Notes under the pieces: model-generated
Databases searched by the model: none
What the model saw: the letters and a program-made list of their open reading frames with translations, nothing else
What the model was told of the DNA's origin: nothing
Part shown: piece by piece, positions 45,854-56,600 of the stretch
Layout of the letters: each line of letters opens with the position of its first letter
How positions within the stretch are numbered: the first letter of the stretch is position 1
NCBI GenBank assembly: GCA_020881915.1
Contig: JAJFPB010000004.1
Span: forward strand, 5,394,001 to 5,458,000
Length of the DNA stretch: 64,000 nucleotides
Direction of reading: 5' to 3'
DNA from: Paramyrothecium sp. XJ0827
Taxonomy: Eukaryota > Ascomycota > Sordariomycetes > Hypocreales > Stachybotryaceae
Translations under genes and position numbers: made by a program

Positions 45854-48403
45854 TTAATCGATCGACATGAGAGCTCCAAGCACACTCGAAGCCTTTGTCT
45901 GCATCTCCTGAAACTCCCCTTCATCCGTACTCTGAATGGTAACCGCGCCTCCAGCACCTACAGTCCAGCATTCATGACCACTTACGGAGTCGTCGTGATG
46001 TTCACCATGGCCATCCACTACACCATTCTCAGTCTCGTACGGGCATCGACCATTATTTCCACTGCTTTTTGCCGAACTCCGAACAGCAGTGCGAATAACG
46101 ACTGAGAAGTCCCCTCCTCCACCCACATCCAAGTACCCTAGAACACCAGAGTACAAGCCTCTGGGTCGTTGTTCGATATCGCGAAGTATTTCGCATGAAC
46201 GTTTCTTGGGTGCCCCCGTCATGGACCCTGGAGGAAGAGATGCTTGCAAGATGTGGATGCCGTGCGACTTTGGTGCGCCCTTCTCCCGGGCCGGTGGACG
46301 CCCTTCAATCACGGACACTAGTTGGTAAACAGTCTGATACTCCTCAACAACCATCAGTTTCGAAACAAAAGTGTTTTCTGCTCCAATGACACCACTCAGA
46401 TCGTGACGTATGAGATCTACTATCATGAGATTCTCAGCTTGCTCTTTAGAGCTATTGAGAATTTCATGAGCGCGTTCCCGCGTCATCGTGGGTCCCTTTT
46501 TGACCGTTCCTTTGATGGGCCGAAACTGGACATGGCCCTCTCTGGACCAGCTCAGAAATCTCTCCGGGCTACTGCCCACCACCACTGTCTCTCCAAGACG
46601 CAAAAAGGCCCCGAATGGTGCAGGGTTGTTTTTTCGCAACGTCTTGTACAAGTTCCATGGCGTGAGCTGTGCGGATGTGCCAGTGGTTGGGATAAACATT
46701 TTGGACTCGTCCGTCAAGCATAGCTCGTATGAGTCTCCGGATCGCAGAAATTCTTGACATTGCAGAACCTTCGCCTTGTAACGTGACTCTGCCGGTCGAA
46801 CAAGTCGGGTGTTGGCCAAGGGCTTGTCCAAGAAAGGACTCGAGTTCTGTGACGCTGATTTTCCATCGGACGTAGGACAACCAAGAAACGACACCGAGGA
46901 TGTGAGTTCCTTATCCGAGCGTTTGGAAGAAATTCTGCTCGAATAATCATCTATGATCCTTCCAATGTCAAGAATCCATGGCCAATCCCCAGGCATAAGC
47001 GACTGTATATAGACTTGCGACTTCTCGTGATCAATGACGATGCTGCGATGGATAAATGCAAAATTGACATCTGGAGCCAAGGTGGTTGCGCAAGAGGGAT
47101 GAAGGTCGACATTAATTGTCTGTAAACCGGCCTCGTAGGAGATATAGCCCATAAACCCTCCCCAGAAAGGACTGTCCGAAGGTGGATGCCCAGCGACGAA
47201 CCTATCCATTGCGGACAATTGCACCTTCTCGCCAGGGGCGAAGGCACTTGGATTATTCATGTCAACAGCCTCTTGTATGATTGGCCACAGTTCATCTATA
47301 GATGCGAGTTGCAGCTTTGAAAGTCGTTCTCCTTCCAGACCGTACTGCATTGTTCGATGCCAAGAGTTGTAGGTGATCTTCATTGTCTTACCAGGCATGA
47401 CAAGCCCAAGTATACTGTACCTGCCAGATGGGTGATTCTGCGAGTCGAGGAGGACAACCTCATCCTGCTGCAGACCTAGAGTGTCCACCAGCCATGCGCC
47501 AGTAATCTGAACGGAGGGATGTCGTCCCCAGCGGAGGAAAACATCCTCATTTCCAGTCACTGATTTGAGTTCCTGTGCCAGTGTACATGGTAACGGAGAT
47601 GGATCTTGCACCCTCCCCGCGTGTGCACGTGCGAATGGCTGAAGTGCGCTGGTCCCATTATTGCGATTGATGATGGCAGGCCGATTGTGTCTGGACAGCC
47701 ACTTCTTGGCGTAATTCCACCAGTTTGCAACCACCAATCTTCCTGCTTGTGACGTGCAGATAGACTCCGGATGGAATTGCATGCCCCAGAAAGGCTTTTG
47801 CACATGGCGAGCTGCCATCAGAATCGAACCGTTATCCTGTTTGTGATCGATGTCCCAGGCTAGGGGCTGAAGAGAGGGACACTTGCTGGAGGGACTCCAA
47901 CATATGCCACCAGTCTTGATCCCGTCTATGGCATCGGGTACGCCAATATCAGCGTGTAATGAGTGATACTGCGTGGCATCAACCTTGCCAACCCCGGAGA
48001 AGATGTCTGTATTTTGATGATGAGCCCGAGACACGATGCCATGACGAGGTACTTTCAATTTCTCCACTTTTGCGCCATGAGCGATGCATAAAGACTGGAA
48101 GCCTAAACATATTCCTAGGATTGGTATCATGTCCTTGATGCCAATTTTCCACAAGTCTGGGATGAGCCCGACATCAGCGTCAATGGCCGGATGCCCAGGC
48201 CCTGGCCCGATGACAACGGCATCAAAACATTTCAGCACATCGCTCAGGTCTCGACGGACCTCTAAGTTGTCGATGTGAACAATGGTCACGCTCGCCCCAG
48301 TCTGCTCTTCCAAGAGGCCGATAATGTTGTTTGTAAAGGAGTCGAACGCATCGATATAGAGAATACGATTAAATCGCAGGAAATCCGGGCCCAGGGATCC
48401 CAT
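45854..48403 (-). CDS. bifunctional aminodeoxychorismate synthase (PabA-PabB fusion, PABA pathway)
   Basis: One exon encodes 849 aa. Residues 1-250 are a class I glutamine amidotransferase with nucleophile Cys99 in GICLGFQSLC and the His-x-Glu pair in MQFHPES. The C-terminal half is a chorismate-binding domain with PIKGTVKKG, LPPGSMTGAPKKRS and GAGGAVTIQS. The Lys of PIKGT is the mark of aminodeoxychorismate synthase; anthranilate synthases have PIAGT. The product would be 4-amino-4-deoxychorismate. Conversion to p-aminobenzoate needs an ADC lyase, which is not in the window and may come from folate metabolism. Fungi normally have one such gene for folate, so a copy inside a PKS cluster points to supply of an aminobenzoate building block. 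Confidence 0.9.
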   Translation of the reverse strand: MGSLGPDFLRFNRILYIDAFDSFTNNIIGLLEEQTGASVTIVHIDNLEVRRDLSDVLKCFDAVVIGPGPGHPAIDADVGLIPDLWKIGIKDMIPILGICLGFQSLCIAHGAKVEKLKVPRHGIVSRAHHQNTDIFSGVGKVDATQYHSLHADIGVPDAIDGIKTGGICWSPSSKCPSLQPLAWDIDHKQDNGSILMAARHVQKPFWGMQFHPESICTSQAGRLVVANWWNYAKKWLSRHNRPAIINRNNGTSALQPFARAHAGRVQDPSPLPCTLAQELKSVTGNEDVFLRWGRHPSVQITGAWLVDTLGLQQDEVVLLDSQNHPSGRYSILGLVMPGKTMKITYNSWHRTMQYGLEGERLSKLQLASIDELWPIIQEAVDMNNPSAFAPGEKVQLSAMDRFVAGHPPSDSPFWGGFMGYISYEAGLQTINVDLHPSCATTLAPDVNFAFIHRSIVIDHEKSQVYIQSLMPGDWPWILDIGRIIDDYSSRISSKRSDKELTSSVSFLGCPTSDGKSASQNSSPFLDKPLANTRLVRPAESRYKAKVLQCQEFLRSGDSYELCLTDESKMFIPTTGTSAQLTPWNLYKTLRKNNPAPFGAFLRLGETVVVGSSPERFLSWSREGHVQFRPIKGTVKKGPTMTRERAHEILNSSKEQAENLMIVDLIRHDLSGVIGAENTFVSKLMVVEEYQTVYQLVSVIEGRPPAREKGAPKSHGIHILQASLPPGSMTGAPKKRSCEILRDIEQRPRGLYSGVLGYLDVGGGGDFSVVIRTAVRSSAKSSGNNGRCPYETENGVVDGHGEHHDDSVSGHECWTVGAGGAVTIQSTDEGEFQEMQTKASSVLGALMSID

Positions 48404-49019
48404 GATGTAAAAGAAGTCAAAGGACCTTGACTTCCACGATCCGATGAGCTTGTTTAGCTGCGGGTGGCTTGGAGACCGTCTTTGCGAATGCGAAAGTTAT
48501 TGTGTGAATTGATAACACAATTGGATCGTACATTGAATTTATTCCTATCGTTGTGGCAGGTCAAGATAGACCGCTTATCTTCTGTACAGAGCAACTCAGG
48601 AACATAATTCGTTATGATCTATGTATCGGCCTAAACCAGACGCTTATTCCACTATCGAAACCAAAAAAAAAAGAATCGCCGCTCTCGGCGAACAAAGGAT
48701 CTTTCTAGATGATCCTACGAAGGATTTTGTCGTAAATATCCGACAGGTCCCAACCTCCGATGTCAGAGCAAAGATGTCTTACTGCCGAAGGAGTGCGGGG
48801 ATCCTCTGGTGACGTGCTTCCGACATACCAAGAGCCTATCGACGGGCAAGGACGTTGAGAGACACATTAGACACCAAGCATCAAGTACTAGCAATCAGTA
48901 ACTGTTTCTTTTCGCTGGCAGCTTCCACTAAGGATCGTCAGACATAGCTCTTGTTAAGTAGAATAGACTCGACTTCTCATATTTCAGAAAGCAGGAACCT
49001 TGACTCCTCCATAATCAAG
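48404..49019. other. intergenic between ADC synthase and NAT
   Basis: This 616-bp gap contains the ADC synthase promoter. A minor GGGTGGCTT element near 48463-48471 resembles the cluster motif only loosely. No gene is seen. Confidence 0.4.
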
Positions 49020-50073
49020 CTACCCATAGAAGTCAAAATCATCACCTTTAATCTCTGAAGGGAAGCCTATTATGTTCTTCTTTTCTCCGGCAGAAAGCGT
49101 GATACCAAACTTTTCCTCCAATGCCACAAATCGATCATTCTCAGAGTAGAACTTCTGAAGAACTTCGGTTTTACCTTTGTAGTTCATCCTCATCTCGCTT
49201 TCCAAAATCAACAAATACCCCACGGGAGTTTTGCCCTCGTACAGCGTCTGGAAGCAGCAGACGGAGGGTGCAACCCATCCGGTACCTAAAGTCGCATAGC
49301 CCAGACGTATGAGCTGAAAGTCCATGGGTAGCCATTCGGTTTCTGTAAAGCACCATACGTCCAACCAAGGTTCATGTTCATCGTGTCGAATTTGTACCCG
49401 CCACCATTTCTGCTCAGGACTAGCCCACCCCGGGATGGAATCGAATATGACTCGTCGCTGTCTTGGCCAGATATCCACGGCCGGTTCGTCGTGGACAAGC
49501 GGTACTGGCGTCGGAGAGCCCGATGGACCGTGGCTAGTGTCGACGATGTATCGACGTTGTCCGACCGTGACAATTGTGTTCAAATGGACCCTGATGTTCT
49601 TAGCATTATTTCATCAAGAAGGGCGCATCTCTAACGAACCATGGACCATACGACGGGACGGTTCTGTCAAGGTGCGGGTTGGCCAGTATCCCGGCTGCAG
49701 CGTTGATGCGGCTTCCCGTACAATAAACACGGAATCCAAAGTGCTCTAGCAATTTAGCAAAAAGTGGGTGAATCTGATCGCAGACACCACCTAGATTCCT
49801 TTTGATAACTCGTTCAAAGATCACATCCAGATCTTGCGTGAGAGAGTGGTGTTTAGTGTAGTGTAGGTCGAGGTTTTCGAACGGTATAGTGTTGAGGTGG
49901 CATCTTTGCAGCTCTGTAATGGCCTCGAGTGCATGATCGCCGTCTGGACCGTCTGACAGCCAAGATCTCTCCCTGTCCGGAAGCTTGACTCGTTCCAGGT
50001 ATGCATTCACCTGCTCAGTAGAGAGTGGCACGCTGCGAGGCAGTTTGGAGCCTAGAACTTGCTTAATGGTCAT
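49020..50073 (-). CDS. arylamine N-acetyltransferase family (candidate amide-forming enzyme)
   Basis: The first segment, 50073 to about 49630, starts with ATG and has the NAT N-terminal pattern NTIPFENLDLHYTKHHSL and the catalytic Cys98 in RNLGGVCDQIHPLFA. The rest, about 49610-49020, lies in another frame and carries the catalytic His in IRVHLNTIV and the Asp in RRYIVDTSHGP. The frames must be joined near 49584-49660, either by an intron of about 61-64 bp with a weak GTC donor or by a frameshift. The full triad is present. NATs move acyl groups from CoA to arylamines; the related amide synthases of ansamycin clusters (RifF) release a polyketide onto an aminobenzoate-derived amine. Divergence from the PKS and the adjacent ADC synthase favour a similar role here. 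Confidence 0.8.
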
Positions 50074-50631
50074 GTTGTGATGCTTGAGATAGACGTATAA
50101 TTCGCAACAAATTAACGAACGTCGGTGACCAAAAGCCTTGGCTCTGCATCTATTCAGAGAGGTCTCTATTCACTTGACGAACTGCCGGATGTGAGTGTCC
50201 ATTCACTGCTTTGGTGGGGCGGACTTCCGGTCGTCATCCGATCGCGGCAACGCCGACGCGGCGATTACACCAGCGTCACGCCTGTAACCCGCCGCTGGTA
50301 GGATGGAGGTGCCCAGAATGGCAATGAGCTTTTAGGCCCTGTCCAAGGCCTCTGATGTATACCAATGAGAATACTCATCCGGCGATTGTGGAAATCACGT
50401 GTATTTCCGACGACGGCAGCAACTTGTGAACAGCCCTTGCTTCTTGTATGGACTCTATAAACTTCAGACCATGACATCGGGTTGATCCTGGCTATCAGCT
50501 ATCTTTTTAAATTTTTTCTTTTCACCAAGCCCTGATTCAGCATAACCCTTTGTTCCTGAATAGATCGGTCAAAGAGAGGAAAGGCTCGTCTAATTTGTCT
50601 TGAGACCTTGCTAAATGTTCCAATCGTGAAC
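50074..50631. promoter_or_regulatory. divergent promoter of NAT and PKS
   Basis: This is a 558-bp head-to-head spacer rich in CGG/CCG triplets (about 50215-50270). Shared control of the acyltransferase and the PKS is likely from the geometry. Confidence 0.45.
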
Positions 50632-53600
50632 ATGGGCTCCCTATTGAATGCGTACGAGGCAAGCCGAGAGGCAATGCCCATTGCCATTGTCGGAATCGGA
50701 TGTCGACTTCCTGGCGGAGCATCGAGTCCAGAGAAACTCTGGACTCTCCTAGAACGAAAAGAATCTGCTTTGAGCCAGACCCCTCCAGACAGGTTCAACA
50801 TCGACGCCTTCTATCATCCTAATGGTGACAGAAATGGCTCTGTACGTATAACCCGCTTCACTGGTTCCCATTTGGATGCGACGGCGTCATATAATTGTAC
50901 ACTGGTGCTGATCCGCACGGAATAGATAAACAATCGTGGAGGCCATTACTTGAAGGAGGACATCACGGCTTTTGACGCACCCTTCTTTTCCATATCGCCG
51001 GCTGAGGCACGGGCAATGGACCCGATGCAGCGTATCCTACTCGAAGTTGTCTACGAGGCATTGGAGAACGCAGGGATCCCATCTTCCAAGATCATGGGGA
51101 CCAACACTGGTTGTTACGTTGGTTGTTTTACCTCAGAATATGACCAAATGACCAAAAAGGATACGGAAACCCTGCCTAAATACCACTCCATCGGGACTGG
51201 GCAGGCGATTCTCTCAAATCGTATTAGTTTTTGCTTCGACCTTAAAGGTCCTAGTGTGACATTGGATACTGCATGCAGTAGCAGTCTAGTTGCTTTGCAT
51301 TTGGCTTGCCAAAGTCTAAGGATTGGTGAGAGCCATGCTGCTATAGTTGGGGCATCGCATGCCATACTACACCCCGATATGATGGTTGGCATGACCAACC
51401 TGCACTTTCTCAGTCCCGACTCCAAGTGTTACACATTCGACTCTAGAGCGAACGGGTATAGTCGTGGCGAGGGAATGGCAGCGGTGGTTCTGAAGCCACT
51501 TGATGTTGCACTCAGAGACAACGATACGATTCGTGCCGTAATTAGGGGAACAGCATCAAACTCAAATGGCAAAACGCCTGGAATCACACTACCATCGAAA
51601 GAAGCCCAGGTCAATCTTATCCGCGCAGCGTATCAACAAGCTGGCTGCGACCCAGCAGTAACAGGCTACTGTGAGGCGCATGGCACTGGTACGCCAGCGG
51701 GGGATCCCATTGAGGCCTCTGCTATTGGCGAGGCCCTGGGAGCTCACCGGCCACCAGGCGAGGATGGGAAGTTGTTGATAGGAAGTATCAAGACAAACAT
51801 TGGACACTTGGAAGGTGCTAGTGGCTTAGCTGGCCTGATCAAGGTCGTCTTGAGCTTGGAGAAGGGACTGATCGCACCAAACCTTTGGTTCGAAAACGGC
51901 AACCCGGGAATTGACTTTGAAAAGTGGCGGCTAAAGGTTCCAGCCTCGTTGACACCTTGGCCTACACAAGGACTGCGACGAGCGAGCTTGAACGGGTTTG
52001 GCTACGGCGGGAGTAACGCTCATGTCATTCTAGATGATGCATTGCATTATCTTCAAGAGGCCGGGCTGCGAGGCCGTCACCTCACTCTTCAGACCTCCGG
52101 TTCCGTCAGCTCAAGCGTTGAATCACCTACAGATTCATTGGGATCCGAACCCAACATCGTACCATCATCCTCTCAGACGTCACTGGAGTCTCTAAATTTC
52201 CAAAAGAGAAAACCATGGATGCAGCGTCCTCGGGTCTTTCATCTATCGAGTCACGAGTCGCCTCTTGTGCTGGAAAACGCCAAGGCACTTGCGGAGCATC
52301 TTGTGTCTACTGACGAAGCTGACGACAACTTTTTGGACAATCTAGCTTTCACCTTGTGTGAGCGACGATCTAAACTGGAATATGGATCTGCCGTGGTCGC
52401 TACCTCAAAGTCGGGCCTGATTGATTCCCTTCGATCAGCATCCTCTCCTGTCAAGTCCCAGCCCAGATCGCCCAGACTTGGCTTCGTCTTCACTGGACAA
52501 GGAGCCCAGTGGTTTGCTATGGGACGAGAACTTATGCCACATCCTGTTTTTCGTCGTAGTATACAAGATTGTGACGCTGCGGTCGCCTCTTTCGGCTCTT
52601 CATGGTCTTTGCTTGGTAATCGAGCCTTTTAGCTGTGCTTTATATGAGAATTTACTAACACATTTGCACAACAGAAGAGTTTCAGCAGCCTCAAAACCTG
52701 TCTAGAATCAACGAGGCTCAAATCTCTCAACCACTCTGCACGGCGCTACAAATAGCGCTCGTTGACCTGTACTCATCGTGGGGCATCTATCCTTCACGAG
52801 TTATAGGTCATTCGAGTGGTGAGATAGCAGCTGCATACGCTACAGGCGCTTTGAGCCTTGAATCCGCTATGAAGGTTGCCTATTATCGTGGAGTGTTGTC
52901 ATCCACAGTGAAGGATCTCGGATTCCATGGCGGAATGATGGCCGTGGGCATGTCGGAGGTGGAGGTCTCGACAGACATCGAGTCCCTCGACAAGAAGTTT
53001 GGCAGAGCAGTCGTCGCTTGCGTGAACAGTCCTCGGAGTGTCACGATAGCGGGTGATGATGCCGCTCTAATCGAACTGCAAAAGATCCTCACATCGCGTC
53101 AGATCTTTGCAAGAAGGCTCCAGGTGGATACAGCTTACCACTCCCACCATATGATGGCTCTTGCCGAGGATTATCATTCACGGCTAGGCGGTCTGAACAT
53201 TGTCCCATGGAACCAAAGAAAGCAGGTCACCATGTTCTCTTCAGTCCTGGCTCGTGAAGTTTCCGAGGGCGACCACCTAGGCGCCGGCTACTGGGTCGAA
53301 AACATGGTTTCTTGTGTGAGGTTCTCTGATGCCCTGGCATCTTTGTGCAGCTCGCTTGATAGAGGTCATCAAGCATGCGTCGATGTGTTGTTGGAGCTCG
53401 GTCCTCATTCGGCGCTGGCAGGACCTGTGAAGCAGATTTTATCCAGCCACGAGCGGCTATCTGGAATCTCGAAGGCGCCACAGTACCTCTCGGCCATTGT
53501 ACGCGAGAGAGACAACCCAAGAGGAGCAGCCGTAACGGCTGTGGAGACGGCAGCAACCCTTTTCAGTCAAGGCTACCCTGTTAACATGCACAGTGTCAAC

Positions 53601-56600
53601 TTTCCCCATCCCGTGCTGAATCATCGACTCTCTACTATTACCAACTTGCCTACCTATCAATGGAATCACTCCAAGAAGTACTGGGCAGAGTCACGGCTGA
53701 GTCGCGATCACAGGCTAAGGCCATTTGCTCGTACAGATATACTAGGAGCTCCTTCTAGCGATTGGAACCCTATGGAACCACGGTGGCGGAATTTCATTCG
53801 CCTCTCTGAGCAACCTTGGGTTAGAAGCCACGTTGTGCAAGGCCTAGTTGTGTACCCTGCAGCGGGATACATCTGCATGGTCTTGGAAGCTGCTGCCCAA
53901 TTGGCAGTGAGACAGAAACAGATGAATGACTTTGACAACTCTTCACGCCCTGTGTCCGAGTACAAAATAAGAGATTTCAATGTCTCACGTGCCTTGGTTG
54001 TTCCGGAGACAGAGGATGGTGTTGAAGTCATCTTGTCTATCCGCGTCAGCCCATCTACGAGCGAACTGCCGCTGAGTGTCTGGAGCGAGTTTCGGGTATT
54101 CTCTTACACAGACGAGGCTGGCTGGGCGGAGAACTGCAATGGTATGGTCGGGATATCATACCGGTCAGATGAGGACTTGAGCTTGAGCCCGCCCGACTTG
54201 CAAAATATTCCATCAAAGGCATCAAAGGCAGGAGAGGATTGCTGCGAGATCTGTATCCCAACTCCAGACCTTTATGCAGGCTTTGACTCCGTCGGCCTTC
54301 ACTATGGACCCGAATTCCAAGGGATTGTTGACCTACGGGCCGGCAGTGGCCAGGTCAGTGGCACAGTGAAGGTCATAGATACTGCCCTTGGAATGCTTCA
54401 TGGCTTCGAATATCCGCGATTAGTTCATCCTGCAACCATGGACAGCTTTTTACAGGCCAGCATTGCTGCCTTGACCCATGGCCGCATGGCAAACCTGAGT
54501 CGGCCATATGTGCCATTGAGCATCCAGGATATCCGCATTTCTGGAGATATGGCGATGCCGGCTGGGAGTATGCTCAAAATTTACGCACAAACCCGGACCC
54601 GCGGCAAACGAGAAGCGCTCTCTACCGTTAAAGCTCTCGTTCAAGGTTCAAGTGCCTCCATCTCCCTTGAAAATGTGAAATTGATTGCTCTTGCGTCCGG
54701 TTCTGAGGTTGCTACCACCGCCGTCGTACCAAGCCACATTGCAACAGTCGTCTGGGAACCAGATGTCGATCTTATTAGTAAAGAAGAGCTTGATACACTT
54801 ATGCAAGATGCCGCCAACATAGAAACAGACAGTGCACGATTGAAGAATCTCGAATTCCTGGCTTATTATTTCTTCAACAAAGTCTTAGATACGATACCAG
54901 AGAGCGAAGTGCAACACATGCATTCGCACCATCAAAAGTACTACCGCTACATGAAGCACCAGAGGGATCTTGTTATTTCCAACAAGTATGAACAGCAAAG
55001 CCCCGACTGGCTAAGGCTTGGGGATGGCGATGTCATTAGCAAGGCTGAATCCCTGCTGAGCCTGTTTGACAAGAAGACAGACTTTGAGGGAACAATGTTC
55101 GTCCGCATGGGGCGTGCTCTCACGTCTGTGCTACGTAAAGAGGTGGATCCCCTCTCACTGATGATGAAGGATAACCTCTTGCACGAATATTATACGGTAT
55201 CGCTCGGTACTCAAGGAACATACCCACAAGTGCAGAGGTACCTCTCGCTACTCTCTCACAAGTACCCAGACCTTGAGTATCTCGAGATAGGTGCTGGGAC
55301 AGGAGGCTGTACAACGCCTGTGTTGCAGGCCTTGAGCGGCACCGAGAACCGTCATTACCCGAGGATGAAATCGTACACGTACACAGACATCTCTTCTGGT
55401 TTCTTTGAGAAAGCAGCTGAGAAGTTTAATACCTGGGCAAGTATGATGAATTTCATGAAGCTTGACATAGAACAGGACCCTGAGACACAACCAGGGTTTG
55501 AGAACAAGAAATTCGACGTCATCATTGCCGCAAATGTGCTACACGCGACATACGATATTCAGCGGACCATGCGCCACGTCCGAAAGCTTCTCCGTCCAGG
55601 TGGCAAGCTGGTGTTGCTTGATATGACTCACTCAGTTCTCTCAGTCTCGCTCATCTTTGGCAATTTGCCAGGCTGGTGGAATTGCTCCGAACCATGGCGA
55701 GAGTACGGGCCATTGTTGGATGAGACCCAGTGGAGAAATGTCTTGATGGAGAACGGATTCACAGATTTACAGGCAAGCACGCCTGATGTACTGGATCCGT
55801 TGGGCGAGCAAACGAGAGTCATCGTAGCGACTGCTATTGAACAGCCAGGATCTGGATTGATCGAAAATCGTAGGATTTCTCGAGTGCTCATCGTTACCCA
55901 AAATTATCACGCAAAGGAAGATGCCTTGATACATAGCACTGTGACCAAGCTGTCCAGTATGTATCTTTCTGTGGAAGTATGTACGCTGGAGGAGTCAGCC
56001 AGCAGAGGGATTGAAGAAACCGCCGTCATCAGCTTCTGTGAGTTCCATGATCCGCTTCTCAAGGACATTTCTCAGTATGACCTTGAGATTATCCAAAGCC
56101 TTCTCCAAAACTCAGCAGGACTTCTTTGGATCACCAGTGGCGGATGTTCATCCAAAGCTTACAAGCCGGATCTTGCCCTCTTTCAAGGGTTGGCTCGTTC
56201 TCTGAGGGCGGAGCGAGAGGATTTTCCCTGTCTTACTCTTGACCTCGATGCACACTCGACTCTCGCAGTAGAGAAGGTTGCAGATCTGGTCGCAAGGGTC
56301 TTTAGGCAGGGTTTCCAACTGGGTACTCAACAAGTCAACCGTGTGATAGACCGTGAGTTCTCCGAAGAGAAAGGCTATTTGCGAGTCAAGCGTGTTGTGG
56401 AGAATACGAGACTGAATGAATTGGTCGCCGCAGAGGCCAAAGACATTGACATGAGTCCCGACACGAAAGTTCTCAACGATTTCGAGGACCCTGTCCAGGT
56501 GACAGTCAAGACTTTTGAGAACAAAGCCGAGGTGGTTTTCAAAGCTAGTCCTTTCGCTGTCTCGCTTCCCGTGCCCGACGATCACGTGCAAATCAGAGTG

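Noticed and set aside
45854..48403. Anthranilate synthase as the identity of the chorismate enzyme
   Set aside because: The active-site motif is PIKGT, as in aminodeoxychorismate synthase, not PIAGT. The glutaminase and chorismate-binding parts are fused in PabA-PabB order.
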